In this document: positions 55,082-64,000 of the stretch, in pieces | Numbering within the stretch: the first letter of the stretch is position 1 | Layout: each line of letters begins with the position of its first letter | Origin: Enterobacter ludwigii | Lineage (GTDB): Bacteria > Pseudomonadota > Gammaproteobacteria > Enterobacterales > Enterobacteriaceae | Assembly (NCBI GenBank): GCA_023023105.1 | Contig: CP083824.1 | Coordinates: forward strand, 4,092,001 to 4,156,000 | DNA: 64,000 nucleotides | Direction: 5' to 3' | Position numbers and translations under genes: made by a program | Notes under the pieces: model-generated | The model's input: the letters and a program-made list of their open reading frames with translations, nothing else | Told to the model about the DNA's origin: nothing | The model's database searches: none

Positions 55082-55414
55082 TTAGTGCGGGATATCGCTG
55101 GTCGGCTTAGCCGGAGCAGCTGGTTGAGTTTGCTCAGTTTTTGCTGGCGCGCTCAGATTTTCCCACTCGCTTCCTTTGCTGGTCTTGTTGCTGTTGATAT
55201 TGCCAAGTACCAGACTGATGATGAAGAACAGCGTAGCCAGAATCGCCGTTGTGCGGGTCATGAAGTTCGCAGAACCACTTGAACCGAACAGCGTACCGGA
55301 AGCGCCTGCTCCGAAGGAGGCTCCCATATCAGCGCCTTTACCTTGCTGCAGCATAATCAGCGCTACGAGAGCGATGGCTACAATAAGGAAAACAACTAAA
55401 AGAGCTTCGTACAT
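55082..55414 (-). CDS. secG: Protein-export membrane protein SecG
   Basis: SecYEG translocon subunit. 110 residues from the ATG at 55414 (MYEALLVVFLIVAIALVALI). Two membrane helices with the GADMGASFGAGAS loop between. In one unit with leuU. Confidence 0.96.
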   Translation of the reverse strand: MYEALLVVFLIVAIALVALIMLQQGKGADMGASFGAGASGTLFGSSGSANFMTRTTAILATLFFIISLVLGNINSNKTSKGSEWENLSAPAKTEQTQPAAPAKPTSDIPH

Positions 55415-55594
55415 AATCAACCTGTTCCTTGCGGATTTGCCGCATACCAATGCTTCGACCAATTAGCAGGATTTTTGTTTCCCACTGAAGCGGGTGTGAA
55501 TACTAACCAAAGCGAATGACCTTCGCAAGGGCATTTTTGACGCATTGTATCAACTGCGGAAAAAAACAGCAAAAAGCCATTAATTGCTCAAAAC

Positions 55595-55616
55595 AAAGGC
55601 GACAAAAGCCGCCTTT
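55595..55616 (-). terminator. Possible terminator after glmM
   Basis: AAAGGCG/CGCCTTT (55595-55601, 55610-55616), then TTTGTTTTGAG on the minus strand. It separates glmM from secG. Confidence 0.55.
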
Positions 55617-55637
55617 TTAAACATTTAGCGTGCAAGA

Positions 55638-56975
55638 TTATGCAGCTTTTACGGCATCCGCGATACGGTGCGCAAATTCATTAACCTGCGCTTCGTCTTC
55701 ACCTTCCACCATGACGCGAATCAGTGGTTCAGTACCAGACTTACGCAACAGTACGCGTCCACGGTTGCCCAGGGCAGCTTCAACATCAGCCATCACCGCT
55801 TTCACGTTATCATTTTCCAACGGATCGCCTTTACCGGCGGTAAACCGCACGTTCACCAGGATCTGTGGGAACATTTTCATACCGCTGCAGAGATCGTGCA
55901 GGCTCATATGGTTGCGCGCCATGGCAGCAACCACCTGCAGTGCGGCGACAATACCGTCACCGGTGGTGGTTTTGTCGAGCAGAATCACGTGACCGGAGTT
56001 CTCTGCGCCAATTCGCCAGCCCTTCTCCTGCAGTTTTTCCAGCACATAGCGGTCGCCAACTTTCGCACGAACAAACGGAATACCAAGCTGTTTAAGTGCC
56101 AGTTCCAGGCCCATGTTACTCATTAAGGTACCGACTGCGCCGCCGCGCAACTGACCCTGACGCAAACCTTCACGCGCGATGATATACAGGATCTGGTCAC
56201 CATCGACCTTATTGCCTTCGTGGTCGACCATGATCACGCGGTCACCGTCGCCGTCCAGCGCAATACCCAGATCGGCTTTTTCCGCCAGCACACGCGCCTG
56301 CAGGGCACGAACGTCTGTCGCTCCGACCTGCTCGTTAATGTTCAGACCATCCGGCTCACACCCAATGGTAATCACTTTTGCGCCCAATTCACGAAAGACA
56401 TTCGGGGCAATGTGGTAGGTCGCACCGTTTGCGCAGTCCACCACAATTTTGAGATGTGCCAGACTCAGCTCGTTCGGGAATGTCCCTTTGCAGAATTCGA
56501 TATAACGACCCGCCGCATCGACGATACGGTTAGCTTTACCCAGTTCTGCGGAATCGACACAGGTGATCTCTTTTTCCATTTCGGCTTCGATGGCCTCTTC
56601 CACTTCATCCGGCAACTTGGTGCCATCAATGGAGAAGAACTTGATACCGTTGTCATAGAACGGGTTGTGTGACGCCGAAATAACAATCCCCGCTTCTGCA
56701 CGGAAAGTACGCGTCAGGTACGCGACTGCAGGTGTTGGCATTGGGCCAGTAAAGGAAGCGGATAGCCCGGCAGCCGCAAGACCAGCTTCCAGCGCGGATT
56801 CCAGCATATAGCCCGAAATACGGGTGTCTTTACCGATAATGATCTTACGGGAGCCATGACGCGCCAGTACCTTGCCAGCAGCCCAGCCAAGCTTCAGGAC
56901 AAAATCAGGAGTGATTGGAGCATCGCCTACACGCCCACGGATACCATCGGTACCAAAATATTTACGATTACTCAT
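55638..56975 (-). CDS. glmM: Phosphoglucosamine mutase GlmM
   Basis: Interconverts glucosamine-6-P and glucosamine-1-P for cell-wall UDP-GlcNAc. 445 residues from the ATG at 56975. FGTDGIRG, phosphoserine S102 in [22 protein letters not shown] and the C-terminal [12 protein letters not shown]. Overlaps folP by 8 nt. Confidence 0.96.
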   Translation of the reverse strand: MSNRKYFGTDGIRGRVGDAPITPDFVLKLGWAAGKVLARHGSRKIIIGKDTRISGYMLESALEAGLAAAGLSASFTGPMPTPAVAYLTRTFRAEAGIVISASHNPFYDNGIKFFSIDGTKLPDEVEEAIEAEMEKEITCVDSAELGKANRIVDAAGRYIEFCKGTFPNELSLAHLKIVVDCANGATYHIAPNVFRELGAKVITIGCEPDGLNINEQVGATDVRALQARVLAEKADLGIALDGDGDRVIMVDHEGNKVDGDQILYIIAREGLRQGQLRGGAVGTLMSNMGLELALKQLGIPFVRAKVGDRYVLEKLQEKGWRIGAENSGHVILLDKTTTGDGIVAALQVVAAMARNHMSLHDLCSGMKMFPQILVNVRFTAGKGDPLENDNVKAVMADVEAALGNRGRVLLRKSGTEPLIRVMVEGEDEAQVNEFAHRIADAVKAA

Positions 56976-57816
56976 AGCGTTTGTTTTCCTTCGCTGCCAG
57001 TGTGGCTTCCACCACACGCATGGCTTCTACTGTTTCTTTGACGTCATGGACACGGATAATGTGCGCACCTTGCATCGCCGCAATCACCGCGCAGGCCAGA
57101 CTACCACTCAGGCGTTCCCCTGGCCCCACATTCAGTAACTGACCAATCATCGACTTTCTCGACATCCCCACCAGCAGCGGCAGGTTAAAGTGATGAAATT
57201 CCGATAAGCGCGCAAGCAATGCATAATTGTGGGAGAGATTTTTACCGAAACCGAACCCCGGGTCGAGCAGCAATTTCTCTTTTGCGATACCTGCACGTTC
57301 GCAGCGAGCAATATGCTCAATAAAGAAGCGATTCACATCGGCATACACATCATCATACTTTGGCGCTTCCTGCATGGTTCTCGGTTGCCCTTGCATATGC
57401 ATCAGGCAAACCGGCAAGCCGGTTTCCGCAGCGGCTTCAAGTGCGCCAGGTTCGGTAAGCGAACGGATATCATTGATAATGTGAGCACCTACTCTCGCCA
57501 CTTCACGAATCACTTCTGGCTTGGATGTATCAACAGAGATCCAGACCTCAAATCGCTGTGCTATCGCTTCCACCACCGGTACTACGCGCGCCAGCTCTTC
57601 TTCCACAGAAACGTCCGCCGCACCAGGACGCGTCGATTCGCCGCCAACGTCAATGATCGTTGCACCTGCATTGATCATTAAATTTGCGTGCTTAACCGCC
57701 TCGATGAGCGTGTTATGCGTACCACCGTCGGAGAAGGAATCAGGGGTAACATTCAGGATCCCCATCACATGGGGATGTGAGAGGTCGAGATGCGAGTCCT
57801 GAGCGAATAGTTTCAT
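56968..57816 (-). CDS. folP: Dihydropteroate synthase FolP
   Basis: Condenses pABA with the pterin diphosphate in folate synthesis; the sulfonamide target. 282 residues from the ATG at 57816 ([19 protein letters not shown]). [26 protein letters not shown] and [10 protein letters not shown] are family signatures. No residues known from acquired resistance alleles (sul) are suggested; it looks chromosomal. Confidence 0.96.
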   Translation of the reverse strand: MKLFAQDSHLDLSHPHVMGILNVTPDSFSDGGTHNTLIEAVKHANLMINAGATIIDVGGESTRPGAADVSVEEELARVVPVVEAIAQRFEVWISVDTSKPEVIREVARVGAHIINDIRSLTEPGALEAAAETGLPVCLMHMQGQPRTMQEAPKYDDVYADVNRFFIEHIARCERAGIAKEKLLLDPGFGFGKNLSHNYALLARLSEFHHFNLPLLVGMSRKSMIGQLLNVGPGERLSGSLACAVIAAMQGAHIIRVHDVKETVEAMRVVEATLAAKENKRYE

Positions 57817-57856
57817 GGCAAAATCCCTGGTATTTTCAAGGTTAAACAGAAAAGAA

Positions 57857-57882
57857 AAACCCCGGAGCAAGCTCCAGGGTTT
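57857..57882 (-). terminator. Hairpin between ftsH and folP
   Basis: AAACCC/GGGTTT with GGAGC/GCTCC (one mismatch), followed by TTTCTTTTC on the minus strand; likely partial terminator between ftsH and folP-glmM. Confidence 0.6.
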
Positions 57883-57914
57883 GAGGTACAGACAAACGCT
57901 TCAACAGCAGTGAC

Positions 57915-59849
57915 TTACTTATCGCCCAACTGTTCTGACATGGTGTTGCCCGGGTTTGGCGTACGCGGTTCATCAACCGGACGCGGCGCACGCGGGGTGC
58001 CATTGTTGTCAGAATTGTTGGAAGCACCTGGGTCTTCCCAGCCTGCTGGCGGACGCACTTCGCGGCGGGCCATCAGGTCGTCAATCTGCGGAGCATCAAT
58101 GGTCTCATATTTCATGAGCGCATCTTTCATCGAATGCAGAATGTCCATATTGTCGTTCAGGATCTGACGTGCGCGACCGTAGTTACGTTCAATCAGCGCT
58201 TTCACTTCCTGGTCGATGATACGTGCAGTCTCATCGGACATATGTTTCGCTTTTGCCACAGAACGACCCAGGAATACTTCACCCTCTTCCTCTGCATACA
58301 GCAGTGGACCGAGTTTGTCAGAGAAGCCCCACTGAGTCACCATGTTACGCGCCAGGTTTGTCGCGACTTTAATGTCGTTAGACGCACCGGTAGAAACATG
58401 TTCCGCACCGTAGATAATCTCTTCCGCCAGACGACCGCCGTACAGGGTAGAAATCTGACTTTCCAGTTTCTGACGGCTGGCACTGATCGCGTCACCTTCA
58501 GGCAGGAAGAAGGTCACACCCAGCGCTCGACCGCGCGGAATAATCGTTACTTTATGCACCGGATCGTGTTCCGGTACCAGGCGGCCGATAATCGCGTGAC
58601 CCGCTTCGTGGTACGCCGTGGACTCTTTCTGCGCTTCGGTCATCACCATGGAGCGACGTTCCGCACCCATCATGATTTTGTCTTTCGCTTTCTCGAACTC
58701 CACCATCGACACAACACGCTTGTTACCGCGAGCGGCAAACAGTGCTGCTTCGTTGACCAGGTTAGCCAGGTCCGCACCGGAGAAGCCCGGGGTACCGCGC
58801 GCAATAATTGCCGCGTCGATATCTGGCGCCAGCGGTACGCGACGCATATGGACTTTCAGAATCTGTTCACGACCGCGAACATCTGGCAGACCCACCACAA
58901 CCTGACGGTCGAAACGGCCTGGACGCAGCAGCGCAGGGTCAAGTACGTCAGGACGGTTAGTCGCCGCGATAACGATGATACCTTCGTTACCTTCGAAACC
59001 GTCCATCTCAACCAGCATCTGGTTCAGCGTTTGTTCACGTTCATCGTGACCGCCACCCAGACCCGCGCCACGCTGGCGGCCAACGGCGTCGATTTCATCG
59101 ATGAAGATAATGCACGGTGCCGCCTTCTTAGCCTGCTCAAACATGTCACGCACACGAGATGCACCGACACCCACGAACATTTCTACGAAGTCAGAACCCG
59201 AAATGGTAAAGAACGGCACCTTCGCTTCACCCGCGATAGCTTTCGCCAGCAGGGTTTTACCGGTACCCGGAGGGCCAACCATCAGGACGCCTTTCGGGAT
59301 CTTACCGCCCAGTTTCTGGAAACGGCTCGGCTCGCGCAGGTATTCAACCAGTTCACCGACCTCTTCTTTCGCTTCGTCGCACCCGGCAACATCAGCGAAC
59401 GTGGTCTTGATCTGGTCTTCCGTCAGCATACGCGCCTTGCTCTTACCGAACGACATGGCACCTTTGCCACCGCCGCCCTGCATCTGACGCATAAAGAAGA
59501 TCCAAACGCCGATAAGAAGCAGCATCGGGAACCAGGAAATGAAGATAGAAGCCAGCAGGCTTGGTTCTTCTGGCGGCTCACCTACCACCTTGACGTTTTT
59601 AGTCAGAAGGTTATCAAGCAGCTTAGGATCGTTCACCGGGATGTAAGTCGTGTAACGGTTACTATCTTTCTTGGTAACGTTGATCTCACGTCCGTTGATA
59701 CGCGCTTCGCGAACCTGGTCCTGATTGACCTCCTGCAGGAAGGTAGAATAATCCACCTTGCGGCCATTCGACTCGCTGGGCCCAAAGCTCTGGAATACTG
59801 ACATCAGCACAACGGCAATGACCAGCCAGAGAATTAGGTTTTTCGCCAT
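57915..59849 (-). CDS. ftsH: Membrane ATP-dependent zinc metalloprotease FtsH
   Basis: Inner-membrane AAA+ protease that degrades LpxC, sigma-32 and misfolded membrane proteins. 644 residues from the ATG at 59849 (MAKNLILW). Two N-terminal membrane segments (about 5-24 and 99-120), Walker A GPPGTGKT, Walker [12 protein letters not shown], zinc motif HEAGH, and C-terminal proline-rich tail. A TTG three codons earlier (59858), with GAGG 8 nt upstream, could be an alternative start. Confidence 0.97.
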   Translation of the reverse strand: MAKNLILWLVIAVVLMSVFQSFGPSESNGRKVDYSTFLQEVNQDQVREARINGREINVTKKDSNRYTTYIPVNDPKLLDNLLTKNVKVVGEPPEEPSLLASIFISWFPMLLLIGVWIFFMRQMQGGGGKGAMSFGKSKARMLTEDQIKTTFADVAGCDEAKEEVGELVEYLREPSRFQKLGGKIPKGVLMVGPPGTGKTLLAKAIAGEAKVPFFTISGSDFVEMFVGVGASRVRDMFEQAKKAAPCIIFIDEIDAVGRQRGAGLGGGHDEREQTLNQMLVEMDGFEGNEGIIVIAATNRPDVLDPALLRPGRFDRQVVVGLPDVRGREQILKVHMRRVPLAPDIDAAIIARGTPGFSGADLANLVNEAALFAARGNKRVVSMVEFEKAKDKIMMGAERRSMVMTEAQKESTAYHEAGHAIIGRLVPEHDPVHKVTIIPRGRALGVTFFLPEGDAISASRQKLESQISTLYGGRLAEEIIYGAEHVSTGASNDIKVATNLARNMVTQWGFSDKLGPLLYAEEEGEVFLGRSVAKAKHMSDETARIIDQEVKALIERNYGRARQILNDNMDILHSMKDALMKYETIDAPQIDDLMARREVRPPAGWEDPGASNNSDNNGTPRAPRPVDEPRTPNPGNTMSEQLGDK

Positions 59850-59951
59850 GTCACTCAAGGGATTAACCTCACATTACAACTGTGTTAAAAACAGCGTCAG
59901 GATACTCTATATCCAGTTTCATTCAAACTTTCGCCTGAAATCCACCGGTTA

Positions 59952-60578
59952 TCATTTTCGCCCGGTCGCTACAATATACACTTCACGGGAACGCGCCCGG
60001 GAAGAGTCCGGTTTACGAACTTTGACCTTCGCAAACAGGGAGCGAATTTCCTTAAGATACTCCTCGAAACCTTCGCCCTGAAACACCTTCACAACAAAAC
60101 TACCACCAGGCGCTAGTACATCACGACACATTTCTAACGCTAGCTCCACCAGATACATGGCGCGGGGGATATCCACCGCCGGTGTTCCACACATATTTGG
60201 TGCCATATCCGACATGACAACCTGGACCTTACTATCACCAACACGATCAAGTAACGCTTTCAGCACTAATTCATCACGAAAATCGCCCTGAAGGAAGTCG
60301 ACACCGACGATGGGATCCATTGGTAAAAGATCGCACGCGATGATTCGGCCGGTTCCGCCGATCTGCGTTACCGCATACTGGGACCATCCGCCAGGTGCCG
60401 CACCGAGGTCAACAACCGTCATCCCCGGCTTAAAAAGTTTGTCACTTTGCTGTATTTCATCAAGTTTAAACCAGGCGCGGGATCGCAACCCCTTTTTCTG
60501 CGCCTGTTGAACATATTTATCGCTAAAGTGTTCCTGAAGCCAGCGGCTGGAGCTGGCAGAACGCTTTTTACCTGTCAT
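59952..60578 (-). CDS. rlmE: 23S rRNA (uridine2552-2'-O)-methyltransferase RlmE
   Basis: SAM-dependent methylation of U2552 in late 50S assembly (FtsJ/RrmJ). 208 residues. SAM motif [18 protein letters not shown] residues in [18 protein letters not shown], and VKVFQGEG. Forms the heat-shock unit rlmE-ftsH with the gene downstream. Confidence 0.96.
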   Translation of the reverse strand: MTGKKRSASSSRWLQEHFSDKYVQQAQKKGLRSRAWFKLDEIQQSDKLFKPGMTVVDLGAAPGGWSQYAVTQIGGTGRIIACDLLPMDPIVGVDFLQGDFRDELVLKALLDRVGDSKVQVVMSDMAPNMCGTPAVDIPRAMYLVELALEMCRDVLAPGGSFVVKVFQGEGFEEYLKEIRSLFAKVKVRKPDSSRARSREVYIVATGRK

Positions 60579-60705
60579 TTAACATTTCCGTCCTGGTTCA
60601 TCGTTGCTTGCCTGTGACGTAAATTTCTACGCAGCTATTTGGCGATATAAGGGAGATGGCGGTAGAATGAACCGTTTTCAATCCCAACGTAAGCAAAAAT
60701 ATACG

Positions 60706-60999
60706 ATGAATCTGAGTACTAAACAAAAACAGCACCTTAAAGGTCTGGCACATCCGCTCAAGCCTGTAGTCATGCTTGGCAACAATGGTTTGACCGAAGG
60801 GGTGCTTGCCGAGATTGAACAAGCGCTGGAACACCACGAGCTGATCAAGGTGAAAATCGCCTCTGAAGACAGAGACACTAAAAACCTGATCGTGGAAGCC
60901 ATCGTGCGCGAAACCGGCGCCTGTAATGTACAGGTCATCGGTAAAACGCTGGTGCTCTACCGCCCATCTAAAGAGCGTAAAATCTCGCTGCCACGCTAA
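60706..60999 (+). CDS. yhbY: CRM-domain ribosome-associated protein YhbY
   Basis: 97 residues from the ATG at 60706 (MNLSTKQKQHLKGLAH), divergent from rlmE. CRM RNA-binding fold with VVMLGNNGLTEGVLAEIEQAL; linked to the 50S subunit. The upstream in-frame ATGs (60604, 60667) have no homologous N-terminus. Confidence 0.93.
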   Translation: MNLSTKQKQHLKGLAHPLKPVVMLGNNGLTEGVLAEIEQALEHHELIKVKIASEDRDTKNLIVEAIVRETGACNVQVIGKTLVLYRPSKERKISLPR

Positions 61000-61085
61000 G
61001 GATATCCTGAATCGAACACATTTACTGTGTAAAACGAGGGATTTCTGTCAGCAAGTGAGCAAAATGCCACGCTCCTTGAGTTGAT

Positions 61086-61109
61086 AAAAGGCCGCTACGC
61101 GGCCTTTTT
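61086..61109. terminator. Bidirectional terminator between yhbY and greA
   Basis: AAAAGGCCGC/GCGGCCTTTTT (stem 61090-61095, 61099-61104) with a 3-nt loop. T-runs follow on both strands, so it ends both convergent transcripts. Confidence 0.88.
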
Positions 61110-61150
61110 CTTTTCTTTACAATGTATCAACATCTTAGCAGAGAGGCGAA

Positions 61151-61627
61151 TTACAGGTACTCGACCTTGATAATTTCGTACTCCACTTCACCACCTGGGG
61201 TGCGGATAGTCACAACATCATCCTGCTCTTTGCCAATCAGGCCGCGAGCAATTGGCGAGTTCACCGAAATCAGGTTCTGTTTAAAATCGGCTTCATCATC
61301 GCCCACGATGCGGTAAGTCTGCTCTTCGTCGCTGTCCAGGTTCAGCACAGTAACGCTTGAGCCGAAGATCACGCGGCCATTATTTGGCATTTTTGTGATG
61401 TCGATAACCTGCGCATTAGACAGCTTGGCTTCGATATCTTTAATACGCCCTTCGCAAAAGCCCTGCTGTTCACGCGCCGCATGATATTCAGCATTCTCCT
61501 TCAGGTCGCCATGCTCACGCGCTTCCGCGATAGCGGCGATAATTTCAGGGCGGCGAACGGATTTCAGGAAATCCAGCTCTTCGCGCAGTTTTTCGGCACC
61601 ACGTAAGGTCATCGGAATAGCTTGCAT
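61151..61627 (-). CDS. greA: Transcription elongation factor GreA
   Basis: Rescues backtracked RNA polymerase by stimulating transcript cleavage. 158 residues. N-terminal coiled coil with the acidic tip [15 protein letters not shown] and C-terminal FKBP-like domain ending [11 protein letters not shown] structured leader with an internal terminator lies upstream. Confidence 0.97.
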   Translation of the reverse strand: MQAIPMTLRGAEKLREELDFLKSVRRPEIIAAIAEAREHGDLKENAEYHAAREQQGFCEGRIKDIEAKLSNAQVIDITKMPNNGRVIFGSSVTVLNLDSDEEQTYRIVGDDEADFKQNLISVNSPIARGLIGKEQDDVVTIRTPGGEVEYEIIKVEYL

Positions 61628-61698
61628 TTGTTATACCTCTTAAACATTCCTGTTGGGAGCAGTGTTCCCTGCCCCAGCCGCATTAGCAGGCCAGAAGC

Positions 61699-61733
61699 AA
61701 AAAGAAAACCGACCCGGGGTCAGGCCCCAGGTC
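61699..61733 (-). terminator. Attenuator in the greA leader (GraL-like RNA end)
   Basis: On the minus strand GACCTGGGG/CCCCGGGTC (61725-61733, 61711-61719; one mismatch) with a 5-nt loop, followed by GGTTTTCTTTTT. It lies about 70-105 nt upstream of greA. In E. coli most greA transcripts end early to give the small RNA GraL; the layout here is the same. Confidence 0.7.
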
Positions 61734-61852
61734 AGCAGCAATTTTCAATTTGATACGCATTTTACCCCGAAGTTCACTATGGGTCATCGTTTACTTTGCA
61801 GTGCTATGCACCGTAGTATGACGGTTTGTTTTCGGGTTGTTAGCGCGAGATT

Positions 61853-63286
61853 ATGCGATTTTCCAGTTTTATCATCGGATTGACTACCAGTATAACGTTC
61901 AGCGTTCAGGCTGCGAATGTTGATGAGTATATTAATCAACTGCCCGCAGGTGCCAACCTTGCATTGATGGTGCAGAAGGTCGGAGCGCCGACGCCAGAAA
62001 TTGACTACCACAGTCAACAAATGGCGCTGCCCGCCAGTACCCAGAAGGTGATCACTGCGCTCGCCGCCCTGCTTCAGCTCGGGCCTGATTTTCGTTTTAC
62101 CACCACCCTTGAGACCAAAGGCAACGTCGTGGGCGGTGAACTGAAAGGCGATCTTATCGCCCGTTTCGGGGGTGACCCGACATTTAAACGCCAGGATATC
62201 CGCAATATGGTTGCGGTGCTGAAAAAATCGGGTGTGCAGAAGATTGATGGCAATGTGCTGATCGACACCTCCATTTTTGCCAGCCACGATAAGGCTCCAG
62301 GTTGGCCGTGGAACGACATGACGCAGTGCTTTAGCGCCCCGCCCGCCGCCGCGATTGTTGACCGTAACTGTTTCTCTGTTTCGCTTTACAGCGCACCAAA
62401 GCCAGATGATTTAGCGTTTATCCGCGTGGCGTCCTACTACCCGGTCACCATGTTTAGTCAGGTACGCACGCTGGCCAAGGGCTCACCGGATGCGCAGTAT
62501 TGCGAACTGGACGTGGTACCAGGCGATCTTAACCGCTTCACGCTGACGGGCTGCCTCACGCAGCGCGCCGATCCGCTGCCGCTGGCCTTTGCGATACAGG
62601 ATGGGGCAAGCTATGCGGGTGCCATTCTGAAAGATGAGCTGAAACAAGCGGGAATAACATACTCCGGCACGCTGCTTCGTCAGACGCAGGTCAATCAACC
62701 CGGCACGGTCATCGCCAGCAAACAGTCGCCACCGCTGCACGATTTGCTGCGAATTATGCTGAAAAAGTCTGACAACATGATTGCCGACACCGTGTTCCGC
62801 ATGATTGGTCACGCGCGCTTTGGCGTGCCAGGTACCTGGCGCGCGGGTTCAGATGCTGTTCGTCAGATCCTGCGACAACAGGCAGGGATCGACCTGGGTA
62901 ATACCATCGCCGTCGATGGCTCCGGGTTATCACGCCATAATTTGATCTCCCCGGCCAGCATGATGCAAGTGCTTCAGTACATTGCACAACATGACACTGA
63001 GCTAAACTTTATTTCTATGCTGCCACTTGCCGGGCAGGATGGCACGCTGCAGTACCGCGCCGGGCTTCACGCAGCCGGTGTGGATGGTAAAGTATCCGCT
63101 AAGACAGGTTCATTGCAGGGGGTTTACAACCTTGCAGGCTTCATCACCACCGCCAGCGGACAACGCATGGCATTCGTGCAGTATCTTTCCGGCTATGCCG
63201 TCGAACCAACCGACCAGCGCAATCGTCGTATTCCGCTTGTTCGATTCGAAAGCAGGCTTTATAAGGACATCTACCAGAATAACTAG
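61853..63286 (+). CDS. dacB: D-alanyl-D-alanine carboxypeptidase/endopeptidase DacB (PBP4)
   Basis: Periplasmic class C penicillin-binding protein. 477 residues with signal peptide (MRFSSFIIGLTTSITFSVQA). SxxK with S62/K65 (PASTQK), SDN (KKSDNM), KTG (SAKTGSLQ). Divergent from greA. In E. coli the convergent obgE follows; here a response regulator begins 2 nt after its stop, so the three genes are probably cotranscribed. Confidence 0.96.
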   Translation: MRFSSFIIGLTTSITFSVQAANVDEYINQLPAGANLALMVQKVGAPTPEIDYHSQQMALPASTQKVITALAALLQLGPDFRFTTTLETKGNVVGGELKGDLIARFGGDPTFKRQDIRNMVAVLKKSGVQKIDGNVLIDTSIFASHDKAPGWPWNDMTQCFSAPPAAAIVDRNCFSVSLYSAPKPDDLAFIRVASYYPVTMFSQVRTLAKGSPDAQYCELDVVPGDLNRFTLTGCLTQRADPLPLAFAIQDGASYAGAILKDELKQAGITYSGTLLRQTQVNQPGTVIASKQSPPLHDLLRIMLKKSDNMIADTVFRMIGHARFGVPGTWRAGSDAVRQILRQQAGIDLGNTIAVDGSGLSRHNLISPASMMQVLQYIAQHDTELNFISMLPLAGQDGTLQYRAGLHAAGVDGKVSAKTGSLQGVYNLAGFITTASGQRMAFVQYLSGYAVEPTDQRNRRIPLVRFESRLYKDIYQNN

Positions 63287-63288
63287 CG

Positions 63289-63951
63289 ATGAAACTACTT
63301 ATAGTTGAAGACGATCTGTTATTACAGGAAGGGCTGGCGCTGGGGCTGGCCAATGAAGGGTATGCCCTCGACTGTGCTGGCACAGCGGCAGAGGCGGATG
63401 CTCTGATCCAGAGCGGCGAATACAGTCTGGTGATCCTCGATTTGGGCTTACCTGATAAAGACGGTGCCACGCTGCTCAGTCAGTGGCGACGCCGCGGGAT
63501 CGCTAATCCAGTGTTGATCCTGACAGCACGCGATGCCATTGAAGATCGTATCACTGGCCTCGATGCTGGCGCAGATGATTACCTGGTGAAGCCTTTTGCA
63601 CTGGCAGAGCTTCAGGCCCGCGTCCGGGCGTTAATACGCCGTTATCAGGGTCATAGCGATAACTTACTGACTGATGGCGATATTACGCTGAATCTGCAAA
63701 CCCAGCAGGTACTACGTCAGTCCCAGCCGATTGAGGTGACACCAAAAGAGTTTGCTTTGCTGACGCGCCTGATTATGCGCAGCGGGCAAACGGTACACAG
63801 AGAAACCCTGCAACAGGATATCTACTCCTGGCAGGACGATCCGGGGTCCAATACCCTTGAAGTCCACATTCACAACCTGCGTCGTAAGCTTGGCAAGGAC
63901 CGGATCAAAACCGTCCGTGGCGTTGGCTACCGCCTGGAGAGTCAGAAATGA
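63289..63951 (+). CDS. OmpR-family response regulator (PmrA/BasR-QseB-like)
   Basis: 220 residues. Receiver domain with D8-D9 acid pocket, phosphorylated D51 (LVILDLGLPD) and K101 (DDYLVKPFA); C-terminal winged helix (TPKEFALLTRL, HIHNLRRKLG, IKTVRGVGYRLE). Close in style to BasR/PmrA but not identical; which of PmrA or QseB it most resembles cannot be settled here. Its stop overlaps the sensor start (ATGA). It lies directly behind dacB, where E. coli has none. Confidence 0.88.
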   Translation: MKLLIVEDDLLLQEGLALGLANEGYALDCAGTAAEADALIQSGEYSLVILDLGLPDKDGATLLSQWRRRGIANPVLILTARDAIEDRITGLDAGADDYLVKPFALAELQARVRALIRRYQGHSDNLLTDGDITLNLQTQQVLRQSQPIEVTPKEFALLTRLIMRSGQTVHRETLQQDIYSWQDDPGSNTLEVHIHNLRRKLGKDRIKTVRGVGYRLESQK

Positions 63952-64000
63952 ACAGCATGCGTCGGCGATTGATGGTGCTGCTGGCGGTCATTCTGTTATT
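63948..64000 (+). CDS. Sensor histidine kinase (partial, N-terminus only)
   Basis: ATG at 63948 overlaps the stop of the response regulator. The 17 codons available read MNSMRRRLMVLLAVILL, a positively charged start plus the beginning of a membrane helix, as in PmrB/QseC-type sensors. The gene continues past the window end. Assigned from position and overlap only. Confidence 0.65.
   Translation, partial: MNSMRRRLMVLLAVILL

Noticed and set aside
58134..59801. 555-codon plus-strand frame opposite ftsH
   Set aside because: Antisense shadow of ftsH with Thr/Arg/His-rich nonsense composition.

Overview
The window is enterobacterial chromosome, and most genes are close in sequence and order to the tdc - rnpB - gar - aga - rsmI/lpoA - yhb - deaD/pnp/infB/nusA - argG - glmM/ftsH - greA/dacB arc of Escherichia coli. 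An intact agaVWEF system, the absence of garP and garK, and a two-component pair directly after dacB instead of obgE point to an Enterobacter/Lelliottia/Leclercia-like member of the Enterobacteriaceae. The genus is inferred, not proven.

Layout. 1-388: start of a Spy/CpxP-like periplasmic protein (cut by the window edge). 541-7457: tdcABCDE (anaerobic threonine/serine degradation) on the minus strand, with a CRP site and an IHF-like site upstream of tdcA. 8112-12206: a roughly 4.1-kb genomic islet inserted at the 3' end of rnpB. It is flanked by a 31-bp near-perfect direct repeat of that 3' end and carries an integrase remnant, an IS3-type transposase fragment, two PAAR-type type VI secretion genes (the second a PAAR-toxin fusion), and two paralogous two-TM membrane proteins that look like immunity proteins. 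12187-12563: rnpB. 12623-16213: garR, garL and divergent garD (galactarate/glucarate use). 16253-26528: agaR, then kbaZ-agaVWEF-agaA and agaS-kbaY plus a periplasmic GH36-like glycosidase (N-acetylgalactosamine use), with AgaR-type operators. 26548-28384: fic and rsmI. 28447-32153: lpoA, yraN, diaA, dolP. 32190-39509: yraQ, yraR, yhbO, yhbP, yhbQ, yhbS, ubiT, ubiU, ubiV, yhbW. 39567-40811: mtr. 40954-53248: the translation/RNA superoperon metY-rimP-nusA-infB-rbfA-truB-rpsO-pnp-nlpI-yrbN-deaD on the minus strand. 53535-54881: argG. 54986-59849: ftsH-folP-glmM-secG-leuU. 59952-63286: rlmE, yhbY, greA, dacB. 63289-64000: an OmpR-type response regulator and the start of its sensor kinase.

How it fits together. 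Core chromosome carries household RNA, translation, envelope and quinone genes. Two sugar blocks add acid-sugar and amino-sugar catabolism. The aga block is self-contained: extracytoplasmic glycosidase, PTS uptake (AgaVWEF), deacetylation (AgaA), deamination/isomerisation (AgaS) and aldol cleavage (KbaY/KbaZ) under AgaR.

The most interesting part is the rnpB islet. Between the two immunity-like genes lies a 31-codon relic that matches the extreme C-terminus of the intact effector. The locus therefore appears to be built by stacking [effector tip + immunity] units, leaving an orphan immunity gene behind. The predicted effector has an N-terminal PAAR spike domain and a hydrophobic, glycine/alanine-rich C-terminus. 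Together with integral-membrane immunity proteins this suggests a membrane-targeting (pore-forming-like) toxin; the activity is inferred.
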